From Acetobacter oryzifermentans (GTDB lineage Bacteria; Pseudomonadota; Alphaproteobacteria; Acetobacterales; Acetobacteraceae), in the NCBI RefSeq assembly GCF_001628715.1, contig NZ_CP011120.1, forward strand, positions 2,015,501 to 2,079,500: a stretch of 64,000 bases of DNA, given 5' to 3'. Each line of letters starts with the position of its first letter. Position 1 is the first letter of the stretch. A program made the position numbers and the translations under genes. Shown here one piece after another: positions 1 to 12,069 of the stretch. The notes beneath the pieces are model-generated. The model did no database searches. It saw only the letters and a list, made by a program, of their open reading frames with translations, and had not been told where the DNA came from.

Positions 1-14
1 TAATCTAAAAGTTT

Positions 15-41
15 GAGGCAGGAGAAATCATCTTCTGCCTC
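15..41. terminator. Rho-independent terminator, probably bidirectional
   Basis: A seven-base stem (GAGGCAG at 15-21, CTGCCTC at 35-41) is followed on the plus strand by TCTTTTTTAT. On the minus strand it is followed by AAACTTTTAG. It would end a plus-strand gene lying left of the window and the minus-strand xerC-pip-protease operon. Confidence 0.75.
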
Positions 42-52
42 TCTTTTTTATA

Positions 53-2926
<2,874 letters not shown>

Positions 2927-3009
2927 GATCTTCCTCTATCGGGCAGAAAGCTTTGTACGCTTTTTCTCCCCTGTTCTTTCCCTGTAGGCAGCATTACAAC
3001 CGAATCCTG

Positions 3010-5280
3010 ATGGCGCAGAAACCTTTTTCCCATATACCTTTGCAGGATTCTGGCAACTTAACGGCCAGCACTTCTGGCACTACACGCATTTCCGTGCTGC
3101 TCCCCATGCCTTTTGCTGGGCCTTTTGATTACCGCGCACCAGTAGATATGGATCTGCAACCCGGTGATATCGTTGTCGCCCCCCTGGGTAAGCGGCAGGA
3201 AACCGGCGTGGTGTGGGATACAACATCTTCGCTCCCTGCCGATCTGGCCCCACCGGCCACAGAAAAAAAGGTAGATGCGGCCCGCCTGCGTCCGGTTGTC
3301 TGTCGGCTGGATCTGCCTCCACTATCCGCTGAATTGCGCCAATTCATAGATTGGGTTGCTGCTTACACCCTCACCCCTCCGGGTATGGTGCTGGCCATGA
3401 CCTTACGGCTGCATATGCGGGCAGCCCCTACCCCTACTATGGGGTGGGCTTTGGCAGAAAATCCTGATTTGGAGGCTTTACGCCTTACGCCTGCACGCCA
3501 AAAAGTGTTGGACCTTCTTGCTGATGGGAACCATCGCACCACCACAGATATTACCAATGCCACAGGTGTAAGTGCTGGTGTAGTGAAGGGACTTGCCAAT
3601 ACAGGCGTGCTGCGCCCTGTTTCCTTGGGGCCAGAACGCCCGTTTGGCCACCCCGATGCGCATTATAACCCGCCTATCCTAGAAGGTGAGCAACAGAGCG
3701 CAGCTATGGCTCTGCGCCAAACTGTTACGGAAAACCGTTTTTCCGTAACCCTGCTGGAAGGGGTGACTGGCTCTGGTAAAACAGAAATCTATCTGGAAGC
3801 CATTGCAGCCTGTCTGGAACAGGGCAAACAAGCCCTTATTCTTCTGCCCGAAATTGCACTTTCCGCCCAATGGATGGAACGTTTTTCCCGCCGCTTTGGT
3901 GTGCAACCTGCTGTATGGCACTCCGAAATTGGGCAACGCGCACGTAGGCTCACCTGGCTTGGCGCAGCAGATGGCTCTGCCTCTGTGATAGTCGGCGCTC
4001 GTTCTGCTTTATTTCTGCCCTTCCATAACCTCGGCCTGATTATTGTAGATGAAGAGCACGAAGCCCTGTTCAAGCAGGAAGAAGGCGTTATCTACAATGC
4101 CCGCGATATGGCCGTAGTGCGAGGGCGGCTGGCACGTTTTCCGGTTGTTGTGGTTTCCGCCACGCCTAGCTTGGAAACACTGGCAAATGTAGAAGCTGGC
4201 CGGTATCGGCATCTGGTTCTACCCACCCGGCACGGAGGAGCAGAACTGCCAGAAACCCGCGTGCTGGATTTGCGCGACCATCCCCCACCCAGAGGGCTTT
4301 TTCTCTCACCCGAGCTGGTGGAAGATATTGGCGCCACGCTGGAACGGCAGGAGCAGGTTATGCTGTTTCTCAACCGGCGCGGCTATGCTCCCCTTACCCT
4401 TTGCCGATCCTGCGGGCACCGTATGGAGTGCCCGCATTGCACGGCATGGCTGGTGGAACACCGCAACCGCAAGGTGCTCTCCTGCCATTATTGCGATCAT
4501 ACAGAACCTATGCCCCCCGCATGCCCGCAATGTGGATCAGACCACAGCCTGACCGCCATAGGCCCCGGTATTGAGCGGATTACGGAAGAAGCCCGACAGT
4601 TGTTCCCCGATGCGCGCTTGCTGGTGATGTCTAGCGATACGCTTGGAGGCCCAGCCGCCACAGCGGAAGCCGTGGCCAAAATCTCGCGCCGGGAAGTGGA
4701 TCTGATTATCGGAACACAGATTGTTGCCAAAGGATGGCACTTTCCGCACCTCACTCTTGTTGGGGTAGTGGATGCAGACCTTGGGCTTGGTGGGGCAGAC
4801 CTACGGGCTGGGGAACGCACCATTCAGCTTTTGCATCAGGTGGCGGGGCGAGCAGGCCGTGCATCCTCACCCGGTCGGGTTATTCTGCAAAGCTATACAC
4901 CAGAACACCCGGTAATGCAGGCGCTGCTTTCGGGGGATTTTGATGCCTTTATGCAGCAAGAAGCTGCACAGCGTAAGCCGGGTTTTTGGCCCCCTTACGG
5001 GCGGTTGGCTGCCTTAATTGTAAGTGCAGATACACCTGTTGCCGCAGATGAAGCCGCAGCCCAACTGGGCCGCACCGCCCCTTATGGAGAAGGCATACAG
5101 GTGCTTGGCCCTGCCCCAGCCCCGCTGGCTGTATTACGCGGGCGGCACCGTAGGCGGCTGCTATTGCGCACGCACCGCAATATTGCGGTACAGCCTATCC
5201 TGCGCCGCTGGCTAGGCATGGTAAATCTGGCCAGAAACGCCAAAGTGGACGTGGATATAGACCCCGTTTCTTTTCTCTAA
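3010..5280 (+). CDS. priA: Primosomal protein N', replication restart helicase PriA
   Basis: A DEAH-type 3'-5' DNA helicase that reloads the replisome at collapsed forks. Seen are the 3'-binding domain start (VLLPMPFAGPFDYR), a winged-helix stretch, Walker A GVTGSGKT near residue 252, DEEH (Walker B), and a zinc-binding region with paired cysteines (CRSCG, CPHC, CHYC, CPQCG). Frame also opens at a TTG at 2953, but the ATG at 3010 gives 756 aa with the N-terminus close to the conserved domain. No strong ribosome site precedes either start. Confidence 0.92.
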   Translation: MAQKPFSHIPLQDSGNLTASTSGTTRISVLLPMPFAGPFDYRAPVDMDLQPGDIVVAPLGKRQETGVVWDTTSSLPADLAPPATEKKVDAARLRPVVCRLDLPPLSAELRQFIDWVAAYTLTPPGMVLAMTLRLHMRAAPTPTMGWALAENPDLEALRLTPARQKVLDLLADGNHRTTTDITNATGVSAGVVKGLANTGVLRPVSLGPERPFGHPDAHYNPPILEGEQQSAAMALRQTVTENRFSVTLLEGVTGSGKTEIYLEAIAACLEQGKQALILLPEIALSAQWMERFSRRFGVQPAVWHSEIGQRARRLTWLGAADGSASVIVGARSALFLPFHNLGLIIVDEEHEALFKQEEGVIYNARDMAVVRGRLARFPVVVVSATPSLETLANVEAGRYRHLVLPTRHGGAELPETRVLDLRDHPPPRGLFLSPELVEDIGATLERQEQVMLFLNRRGYAPLTLCRSCGHRMECPHCTAWLVEHRNRKVLSCHYCDHTEPMPPACPQCGSDHSLTAIGPGIERITEEARQLFPDARLLVMSSDTLGGPAATAEAVAKISRREVDLIIGTQIVAKGWHFPHLTLVGVVDADLGLGGADLRAGERTIQLLHQVAGRAGRASSPGRVILQSYTPEHPVMQALLSGDFDAFMQQEAAQRKPGFWPPYGRLAALIVSADTPVAADEAAAQLGRTAPYGEGIQVLGPAPAPLAVLRGRHRRRLLLRTHRNIAVQPILRRWLGMVNLARNAKVDVDIDPVSFL

Positions 5281-5308
5281 CGTTTCTGAGCGCTTCGCCT
5301 AAAAAAGC

Positions 5309-5674
5309 TTACTTTTTTGCTGTTGCGGTATCGTTTGCAGGCTTAGCGGTGCTTGTCAGCACTGTGGAAATTGTGCTGCGCAGCACCATAACACGCACGT
5401 TTGGCGCGATTTCCACTTCCACTTCTTCCGAATCATCCTTGGAACGCTGCACAATACCCACAACGCCACCTGCCGTTACAATCCGGTCTCCACGGCGGAG
5501 GGCCTTCAGTTCTGCTTTAAGCTGCTTTTGCTGCTTTTGCTGAGGGCGGATGAGCAAAAAATACATAATCACAAAAACGGCCACAAACGGCAGGAAGGAC
5601 ATCAGGCTAGAGCCCCCACCGGCACCTCCGACACTCTGGGCATAGGCGGCGGGAATAAGGAAATTGGACATCAA
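5309..5674 (-). CDS. yajC: Sec translocon accessory protein YajC
   Basis: A small inner-membrane protein (121 aa) with one transmembrane helix (about residues 26-45) ending LLIRPQQKQQKQ, the YajC hallmark. A basic segment and a small cytoplasmic domain (GDRIVTAGGVVGIV) follow. YajC associates with SecDF. In many relatives yajC sits with secD and secF; here it stands alone on its strand, convergent with priA and divergent from the DUF815 ATPase gene, so secDF must lie elsewhere. Confidence 0.93.
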   Translation of the reverse strand: MMSNFLIPAAYAQSVGGAGGGSSLMSFLPFVAVFVIMYFLLIRPQQKQQKQLKAELKALRRGDRIVTAGGVVGIVQRSKDDSEEVEVEIAPNVRVMVLRSTISTVLTSTAKPANDTATAKK

Positions 5675-5819
5675 GCAGACTTTCCTGAAAGGCGTGTTGC
5701 GAAAACAGAGAAAGTGACCATAATTTTCAATCCTCGTGCGTCAAGCACCTGCGCGGATGAAAACGCCTTCCGCCCGTATTTTATAACCAATATCGGCGAC
5801 AAACAGGATAGATACCCAG

Positions 5820-6689
5820 ATGGACACACCAACACTCCCTGTTCTGGAACGCATTGCCTCTGCTCTGGAGCGGCTTTCTCCTCCCCCCGCCACGCTGGAA
5901 GGCGTGGATAAAGCCGATGCCTTTGTCTGGCTGCCAGAACGTGGGCGCCTTCTGCCTGTTCCGCATGTTGCACACGTACCGGTTGATCTGCTGTGCGGGG
6001 TGGATCTGCAACGCAAGATCCTGATTGAAAATACAGAGCACTTTGCCCGTGGCCTACCTGCCAACAACGCCATGCTCTGGGGTGCGCGCGGCATGGGCAA
6101 ATCCTCACTGGTGAAAGGCGCGCATGCCTTGGCCAATCAGGTTGATGGCAAACCGTGCGCCCCCGGCAAGGGCGCTATTGCTCTGATTGAAATCCAGCGT
6201 GAAGATCTGGCAACCCTGCCACTGCTGCTCAGCCTGCTGCGGGAAAACCTGCGCCGCTTTATTCTGTTCTGCGATGATCTGTCCTTTGAAAAGGAAGACC
6301 GGGATTACAAGGCTCTTAAATCTGTTCTGGATGGTGGTATTGCCGGGCGGCCAGAAAATGTTCTGTTCTATGCAACCTCCAACCGCCGCCACCTGATGCC
6401 GCGCGATATGATTGAAAATGAACGCGCAACCGCTATTAATCCCTCCGAAGCAACAGAAGAAAAAGTCTCGCTTTCAGACCGGTTTGGCCTGTGGCTTGGT
6501 TTTTATGCTTGTGAACAGGATACGTTTGCAGACATGGTGCGGAGCTATGCGCGTGAACGTAATCTGACCATTGATGATGAGAACCTGATGGCCCGTGCCA
6601 ATGAGTGGGCGATTACACGCGGAAGCCGCTCTGGACGGGTAGCTTTCCAGTTTATTGAGGACCTGACGGCAGAGCTTACAGAACATTAA
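5820..6689 (+). CDS. DUF815 family P-loop ATPase
   Basis: 289 aa. Walker A is GARGMGKSS (about residues 87-95) and Walker B is ILFCDDLSF (about 142-150). The sensor-like segment VLFYATSNRRHLMP and the C-terminal part match the DUF815 ATP-binding family known from many Proteobacteria. The family's biological role is not established. Its position next to yajC is a recurrent arrangement in relatives, but I can infer no mechanism from it. Confidence 0.85.
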   Translation: MDTPTLPVLERIASALERLSPPPATLEGVDKADAFVWLPERGRLLPVPHVAHVPVDLLCGVDLQRKILIENTEHFARGLPANNAMLWGARGMGKSSLVKGAHALANQVDGKPCAPGKGAIALIEIQREDLATLPLLLSLLRENLRRFILFCDDLSFEKEDRDYKALKSVLDGGIAGRPENVLFYATSNRRHLMPRDMIENERATAINPSEATEEKVSLSDRFGLWLGFYACEQDTFADMVRSYARERNLTIDDENLMARANEWAITRGSRSGRVAFQFIEDLTAELTEH

Positions 6690-6805
6690 TTTCTGTCAGC
6701 TATGCGCTCCTGTCTTGCTTCTTGCGTCACGATGAGTTGAGATAGCATTCGCAACAGCGGCATCAAAACGGCGCCGCACAGGTATTCTTTGTGATTTGAG
6801 GCGAA

Positions 6806-7924
6806 ATGGATCAGACCGCTCAGACCGATTCCTCCACCCCTGCACTGGCTGTTGAAGCCAGAAAGGGTAAAATAGATCTGCGGCGCGTCAGATCCAATCC
6901 AGACTACTGGTACCCTGTTGCATGGTCGCGGGAGCTAAAACCCGGCAAAACCATTGGCACGCGTTATGCTGGCATGCCTATTGCCTTGGTGCGCCCGGAT
7001 GAAGGCCCTGTATTTGCGCTGGAAGACCGCTGCGCCCACCGGCAGGTGCCGCTTAGCAAAGGCACGGTGGAAGGTGCCTCGGTTAAATGCTGCTATCATG
7101 GCTGGGCCTATGGCCGCTCTGGCCGGTGCATTGATGTGCCTTATCTGGGCAAAGGCAAGCTTCCTAACGGGGTGCGTACATTCCCCTGCCGGGAACAGGA
7201 CGGCATGATCTTTGTTTTCCCCGGTGATCCGGAAAAAGCAGACACCGTGCCCCTGCCTACACATTTGGCACGCGCCAGCAACCCAGCTTACAAAACCCGC
7301 TACTTTGGCACCACCATTGGTTGCCACTACAGCTTCATGCATGAAAATCTGATGGATATGAATCATCAGTTCATGCACTCCAAACAAATGGGGCAGATGA
7401 AACCCCGTTTTCTGGGCCAAAAGCGTGAGCCAAAGCTAGTGGAAGCCCGTTATAGCTTTGCCCGCACTGGCGGCAAACAGCCTTTTGGTGAAGCGCTGAT
7501 TTTTGGTGAACGCCGCGATTCTTCGGAAAAATTCCAGCATCGCGATGTCATGACCATTCGTACGGAATATCCGTATCAAACCTTGCGTATCCAAACCGGA
7601 GATGAAGACCCGGTAATGGATTTGTGGATTGTTTATGTACCGCAAAGCGCAGATGAGCTGACCAACCGCACCTTTGGCCTGCTGTCCGTTAAACGGCCTA
7701 AAATAGGTGGGTTGCTGGATATTGCATGGCCTTTCCTTGTTGCCTTTACCAACCGCATTTTTGCCGAAGACCGTGAGATTGTGGAACTGGAGCAAAATGC
7801 ATGGCGCGAACTGGGCGGTGACCACAACGTAGAGGTTTTTCCCGTTATTAACGCCCTGCGTGAACTTCTGACCGAATGCGGTATTCCCCCAGAACCAGCG
7901 CAAACACCTCAACCCAATGCCTGA
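6806..7924 (+). CDS. Rieske non-haem iron oxygenase, catalytic subunit
   Basis: 372 aa. The Rieske [2Fe-2S] ligands are C76-x-H78 (CAHRQVPL) and C95-x2-H98 (CCYHGW). The C-terminal catalytic part contains HENLMDMNHQFMH, which supplies plausible mononuclear-iron histidines. Such enzymes hydroxylate or demethylate small molecules using a separate reductase. No ferredoxin or reductase gene is adjacent, so the substrate is unknown. GAGG stands five bases before the ATG. Its last 8 bases overlap the GNAT-Nudix gene, so the two are co-transcribed and coupled. Confidence 0.85.
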   Translation: MDQTAQTDSSTPALAVEARKGKIDLRRVRSNPDYWYPVAWSRELKPGKTIGTRYAGMPIALVRPDEGPVFALEDRCAHRQVPLSKGTVEGASVKCCYHGWAYGRSGRCIDVPYLGKGKLPNGVRTFPCREQDGMIFVFPGDPEKADTVPLPTHLARASNPAYKTRYFGTTIGCHYSFMHENLMDMNHQFMHSKQMGQMKPRFLGQKREPKLVEARYSFARTGGKQPFGEALIFGERRDSSEKFQHRDVMTIRTEYPYQTLRIQTGDEDPVMDLWIVYVPQSADELTNRTFGLLSVKRPKIGGLLDIAWPFLVAFTNRIFAEDREIVELEQNAWRELGGDHNVEVFPVINALRELLTECGIPPEPAQTPQPNA

Positions 7925-8909
7925 TACTGCCCCGACCGAACTGGAAGCCCCACCCTATCACCTGCGCCCACTTTGCGCGCAGGATGCTCCTGCCCTCCAT
8001 CATCTGGTGAATGATTGGGAAGTGGTGCGGATGCTCAGCCGCCTGCCTTTTCCCTACCCGCGTGAACTGGCCGATAGCTGGATAGCTTCCACGCAGCAGA
8101 TGCAGCAAAAGGGTGAAGGATATCATTTTGCCATTCTGGATAAGGATGGCACTTTTATTGGTTGTATTGGCTTGGGTATTCAAACCCCAGCCAATTCTGC
8201 ACGCATTGGGGTGCTGGGCTATTGGATTGGCCGCCCCTATTGGGGGCAAGGCATTGCAACATGTGCAGCAGCACGCATCACCAGTTGGGCGCTGGCGCAT
8301 CTGGAAATTTCCTGCATCCGCGCAAATGTAGCGGTTGATAATATTGCCTCTGCCCGCGTGCTGGAGCACATCGGTTTTCAGCAAATCGGAACAGACAAAC
8401 AAGTTTTTGCCTCCCGCGGCAGCGAACAACCTATGCTGGTTTTTGAAACCACGCGCCATATGCAGGATGCACGCCGCGGCTCTGCATCCGCCACCACATC
8501 ATCAGCCCCCAAAAAGCTGGTTCTGGTTTCCGCCGCAGCACTTATTGATACACAAGGCCATATTTTGCTTGCCCGCCGTCCGGAAGGAAAAAGCATGGCG
8601 GGCCTGTGGGAATTTCCGGGTGGCAAAATAGAAGCAGGCGAAACACCAGAAGCCGCTTTGGTGCGCGAACTGCATGAAGAGCTGGGGCTTGATATGTCCC
8701 GCGCCTGTTTGGCGCCGTTTACCTTTGCATCCCATTCTTACCCGACATTTAATTTGCTCATGCCGCTTTATGTGTGTCGGCGCTGGCAAGGTACACCTAT
8801 CCCTAAGGAAGGGCAGAAACTGGCATGGGTTGCGCCGCAAGACCTGCGCAAATACCCTATGCCCGAAGCAGATCTACCGTTTATTCCGCTGCTTCAGGCT
8901 TTGCTTTAA
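7917..8909 (+). CDS. GNAT acetyltransferase fused to MutT-type Nudix hydrolase
   Basis: 330 aa with two domains. Residues about 10-185 are a GNAT (RimJ/RimL-like) acetyltransferase, with the acetyl-CoA loop region GRPYWGQGIAT. Residues about 200-330 are a MutT-type Nudix domain with a full box: GG-x5-E-x7-RELHEELGL. The Nudix half probably hydrolyses oxidised nucleoside triphosphates such as 8-oxo-dGTP. The GNAT substrate is unknown. The start codon lies inside the Rieske oxygenase gene. The join is in one uninterrupted frame through a short Ser/Ala/Thr-rich linker, so it is a true fusion. Confidence 0.88.
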   Translation: MPDTAPTELEAPPYHLRPLCAQDAPALHHLVNDWEVVRMLSRLPFPYPRELADSWIASTQQMQQKGEGYHFAILDKDGTFIGCIGLGIQTPANSARIGVLGYWIGRPYWGQGIATCAAARITSWALAHLEISCIRANVAVDNIASARVLEHIGFQQIGTDKQVFASRGSEQPMLVFETTRHMQDARRGSASATTSSAPKKLVLVSAAALIDTQGHILLARRPEGKSMAGLWEFPGGKIEAGETPEAALVRELHEELGLDMSRACLAPFTFASHSYPTFNLLMPLYVCRRWQGTPIPKEGQKLAWVAPQDLRKYPMPEADLPFIPLLQALL

Positions 8910-8955
8910 ACATTCAGGAATAGATTGGGCCTTCTCTATTGGCCCTCTGTAATGC

Positions 8956-10419
8956 CTACTCCCGGCTATACAAATCCTGCACACGCACAATATCGTCCTC
9001 CCCCAGATAGGGGCCAGACTGCACTTCTATCAGCGTAAGGGGGATACGGCCGGGGTTTTCAAGGCGGTGCAACATACCCAGCGGCAAGTAAACGCTTTCA
9101 TTTTCCCGTACGAGAATTTCCTCATCTCCTCGGGTTACAAGAGCTGTGCCTTCCACCACCACCCAGTGCTCCGAGCGATGGAAATGCTTTTGCAAGGAAA
9201 GTTTCTGCGCCGGGTTCACCACAATACGCTTAACCTGAAAACGATCCCCTTGGGTAAGACCCTCGTAAAACCCCCACGGCCTATATGTGCGCGCATGGTG
9301 CGTTGCCTCTGTGCGGCCTTCTGATTTCAGACGCTCAACAATGTTTTTAACATCCTGCGCCCGATCCTTCCGGGCAACCATAACGGCATCCTGCGTTACC
9401 ACAATGGTCAGATTTTCAACACCAAGCGCAACGGTTAGGGTGCCATCTGTACGGATGTAGGAATCATGCACATCCTCCAGCATCACATTGCCATAAACTG
9501 CGTTGGCGTTTTTGTCTTTCGTGCTGAGTTCCCACAGGGAATCCCAGCTTCCGATATCGGACCACCCAAAATCGGCGGGCACCACAGCCGCTTTATCCGT
9601 GCGTTCCGCAACTGCATAATCCACTGAAATATCAGGAGATTTTTTAAAACTTTCCACGTCCAGACGTTCAAAATCCATATCTGTCTGGCGTTTTTCTACA
9701 GCTTGGCGCACGCATTCGTATAATTCGGGTTCGTATTTTTGAAGCTCATGCAAAAACGTGCACGCACGGGCAACAAACATGCCCGAATTCCACAAATACT
9801 TGCCACTCTCTAAAAAATGGTGCGCTGTTTGCGCATCCGGCTTTTCAACAAACCGAGCTACACGGCACACGCCAGAAAGGCCGGAAAGAGGCGCTCCTTC
9901 CTCTATATATCCATACCCTGTTTCCGGACGGGAGGGCTTCATGCCAAACGTGACGACATATCCGGCTTGGGCTGCCTGAACAGCACTTTCCAGCGCCTTA
10001 TACAAACACTGCGTATCCGTTATAGCGGCATCTGCCGCCATAACCCACAACACGGCATTCGGGTCTTTTTCCGCTGCCAAAAAAGCAGCCGCCGCAATGG
10101 CTGGGGCAGAATTACGGCCAACAGGTTCTAGCACAATACGAGCATCTTGCACGCCCACATCCCGCAGTTGTTCTGCTATAATAAAACGGTGCTCGGCATT
10201 GCAGATCACAACCGGCCCGCACAATTTGGCGGCTACGCCACGCAGAGCTGTTTCCTGTAACAAGGTTTTTTCTGTCAGCAATGGCCAAAACTGTTTGGGA
10301 TAACTTCCGCGAGAAACTGGCCACAGACGGCTGCCTGAACCACCAGAAAGAATAACAGGCACAACCTCCTGCCCATTGGCTACATGCACAGAAGTGGCTG
10401 TTTCTTTCTTAGCGGACAT
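8956..10419 (-). CDS. manC: Mannose-1-phosphate guanylyltransferase / mannose-6-phosphate isomerase
   Basis: A bifunctional type II enzyme giving GDP-mannose for exopolysaccharide and glycan synthesis. The N-terminal nucleotidyltransferase shows the signature GGSGSRLWPVSR and PKQF, then VEKP. The C-terminal cupin isomerase domain shows RPWGFYEGL, QKHFHRSEHW and LPLGMLHRLENPG. I chose the ATG at 10419 (488 aa), with GGAT about seven bases upstream. An ATG at 10431 and a TTG at 10455 are in frame but lack a ribosome site. The name xanB is also used for such genes. It is divergent from metZ. Confidence 0.9.
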   Translation of the reverse strand: MSAKKETATSVHVANGQEVVPVILSGGSGSRLWPVSRGSYPKQFWPLLTEKTLLQETALRGVAAKLCGPVVICNAEHRFIIAEQLRDVGVQDARIVLEPVGRNSAPAIAAAAFLAAEKDPNAVLWVMAADAAITDTQCLYKALESAVQAAQAGYVVTFGMKPSRPETGYGYIEEGAPLSGLSGVCRVARFVEKPDAQTAHHFLESGKYLWNSGMFVARACTFLHELQKYEPELYECVRQAVEKRQTDMDFERLDVESFKKSPDISVDYAVAERTDKAAVVPADFGWSDIGSWDSLWELSTKDKNANAVYGNVMLEDVHDSYIRTDGTLTVALGVENLTIVVTQDAVMVARKDRAQDVKNIVERLKSEGRTEATHHARTYRPWGFYEGLTQGDRFQVKRIVVNPAQKLSLQKHFHRSEHWVVVEGTALVTRGDEEILVRENESVYLPLGMLHRLENPGRIPLTLIEVQSGPYLGEDDIVRVQDLYSRE

Positions 10420-10556
10420 GCATAAATCCATCAGATTTTTGAAATATTCGTCCAAGTTAAATCACCGCAAGCCTGTTTTGTGAAGGCTGCATGCACAGAA
10501 CTTGACGATAGCGGATATCCGGGCTTACCCTGCTTGCCAGCAAGGTGTTGAGCCCT

Positions 10557-10613
10557 GCCCTCGTGATTTGTAAGGCCGGCTTGCGGCGAGGTAAAAGAAA
10601 CGCGCTAAAGAGG
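10557..10613 (+). promoter_or_regulatory. SAM-II (SAM-alpha) riboswitch upstream of metZ
   Basis: The stretch has the family's conserved elements in order: P1 arm CCTCG (10559-10563), TGATTTG in loop 1, GGCCGGCTTGC, the closing P1 arm CGAGG (10587-10591), an A-rich spacer, and CGCTAAAG (10603-10610) that forms the pseudoknot. In this class S-adenosylmethionine binding hides the ribosome site to shut off methionine genes, and the downstream gene here makes homocysteine. Oddly the end of the element lies about 130 bases before the metZ ATG. Confidence 0.85.
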
Positions 10614-10741
10614 CTCTGACACGGCATTTAGCCGGCTGTCATGGTTTCCACGGTCAATTTAAGAGATTGAGCTGCTTTGGCAGGCACATATGGGCCTGTC
10701 TGCTGCTTGGTCTGACACGCCAGAACCGGATACAAAGACCC

Positions 10742-11950
10742 ATGAGTGACAACAAGATTGCATTTTCTGAAGCGTGGCGCCCCGCAACCCGTCAGCTCCA
10801 TGCTGGTGTGGAACGCACGGAATATGGTGAAACCAGTGAAGCCGTGTTTCTGACCTCCGGCTTTGTTTACGATAATGCCGAACAAGCTGCCCGCACCTTC
10901 CGTGGTGAGGAAGACCACTATCAGTATAGCCGCTTTGGCAACCCTACAGTTGCAGCTTTGGAACGCCGGCTGGCAGATCTGGAAGGCGCAGAAGCCTGCG
11001 TAGCAACGGCTACTGGCATGGGTGCTGTATCCTCCGCCCTGCTAAGCCACGTTAAAGCCGGGGACCGAGTGGTAGCTTCTCGCGCACTGTTTGGCTCCTG
11101 CCACTGGATTGTTGCCAACCTTCTGCCCCGTTATGGCGTAGAAACCGTTTTTGTAGATGGCTGTAATCTGGACGAATGGGCAAAGGCACTTTCCAAGCCC
11201 ACCGCCGCCGTACTGCTGGAAAGCCCATCCAACCCCATGCTTGATATTCTGGATATCCAAGCCATTTCAGATCTCGCCCACAAGGCAGGCGCGATTGTGG
11301 TGGTGGATAACGTGTTTGCTTCCCCTGTTTTCCAAAAGCCTCTCCAGTTGGGCGCGGATGTTGTTGTCTATTCCTGCACCAAGCATATTGATGGCCAAGG
11401 CCGCGTGCTCGGCGGTGCCGTGCTTGGCCGGAAAGACTGGATTACAGAAACACTTCAGCCTTTTACCCGTAATACGGGCAACGCGCTTTCTCCTTTCAAC
11501 GCATGGGTCATGCTCAAGGGGCTGGAAACACTTTCCCTGCGCGTCAACGCCATGGCAGCCAATGCCGCAGCCGTTGCTGATTATCTGGCATCTGCCCCCG
11601 GTATTGTAAGCGTGCGCTATCCGGGCCGGGCCGATCATCCGCAGTATGAACTGGCTAAACGCCAGATGAGCGGCAGCGGAAGCCTGATTGCCTTTGAAGT
11701 AAAGGGCGGCCAGAAAGGCGCGTTTGCGTTCATGGATGCCTTGAAGCTGATTGCCATTTCCAACAATCTTGGAGATGCACGCTCTCTGGTCACACACCCT
11801 GCCACAACCACACATTCCAAAGTGGGTGCAGAAGACCGCGCAGTGTTGGGCATTACGGATGGCGCCATTCGCTTTTCCGTTGGGCTGGAAGACAGCGCAG
11901 ATCTGATAGATGATCTCGCCCGCGGTGTTGCTGCCCTTCAGGCTCTTTAA
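10742..11950 (+). CDS. metZ: O-succinylhomoserine sulfhydrylase
   Basis: A PLP enzyme of the Cys/Met metabolism family that joins sulfide to O-succinyl- (or O-acetyl-) homoserine to give homocysteine. Seen are the YSRFGNPT phosphate/substrate motif, ESPSNP, and the PLP-lysine segment SCTKHIDGQGR. I use the ATG at 10742 (402 aa), whose product begins MSDNKIAF. The MetZ assignment over MetB, MetC or MetY rests on overall sequence character and the SAM-II element upstream. The substrate ester is not provable from sequence. Confidence 0.87.
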   Translation: MSDNKIAFSEAWRPATRQLHAGVERTEYGETSEAVFLTSGFVYDNAEQAARTFRGEEDHYQYSRFGNPTVAALERRLADLEGAEACVATATGMGAVSSALLSHVKAGDRVVASRALFGSCHWIVANLLPRYGVETVFVDGCNLDEWAKALSKPTAAVLLESPSNPMLDILDIQAISDLAHKAGAIVVVDNVFASPVFQKPLQLGADVVVYSCTKHIDGQGRVLGGAVLGRKDWITETLQPFTRNTGNALSPFNAWVMLKGLETLSLRVNAMAANAAAVADYLASAPGIVSVRYPGRADHPQYELAKRQMSGSGSLIAFEVKGGQKGAFAFMDALKLIAISNNLGDARSLVTHPATTTHSKVGAEDRAVLGITDGAIRFSVGLEDSADLIDDLARGVAALQAL

Positions 11951-11959
11951 ACAATACCA

Positions 11960-12005
11960 GCATTTTCCCTCCCCTCCGCCGTAACAGGATCGGGAGGGAG
12001 AATGC
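11960..12005. terminator. Long hairpin after metZ
   Basis: A 14-base stem with one G-U pair (11960-11973 with 11992-12005, core CCCTCCC/GGGAGGG) closes an 18-base loop. No T-run follows on the plus strand, so termination is plausible but not certain. Confidence 0.5.
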
Positions 12006-12069
12006 TTGGCATAACAGATGGGTTCGTGATAGGTGCAACCACCATCCCGTACCATAAACAGGATATTCC

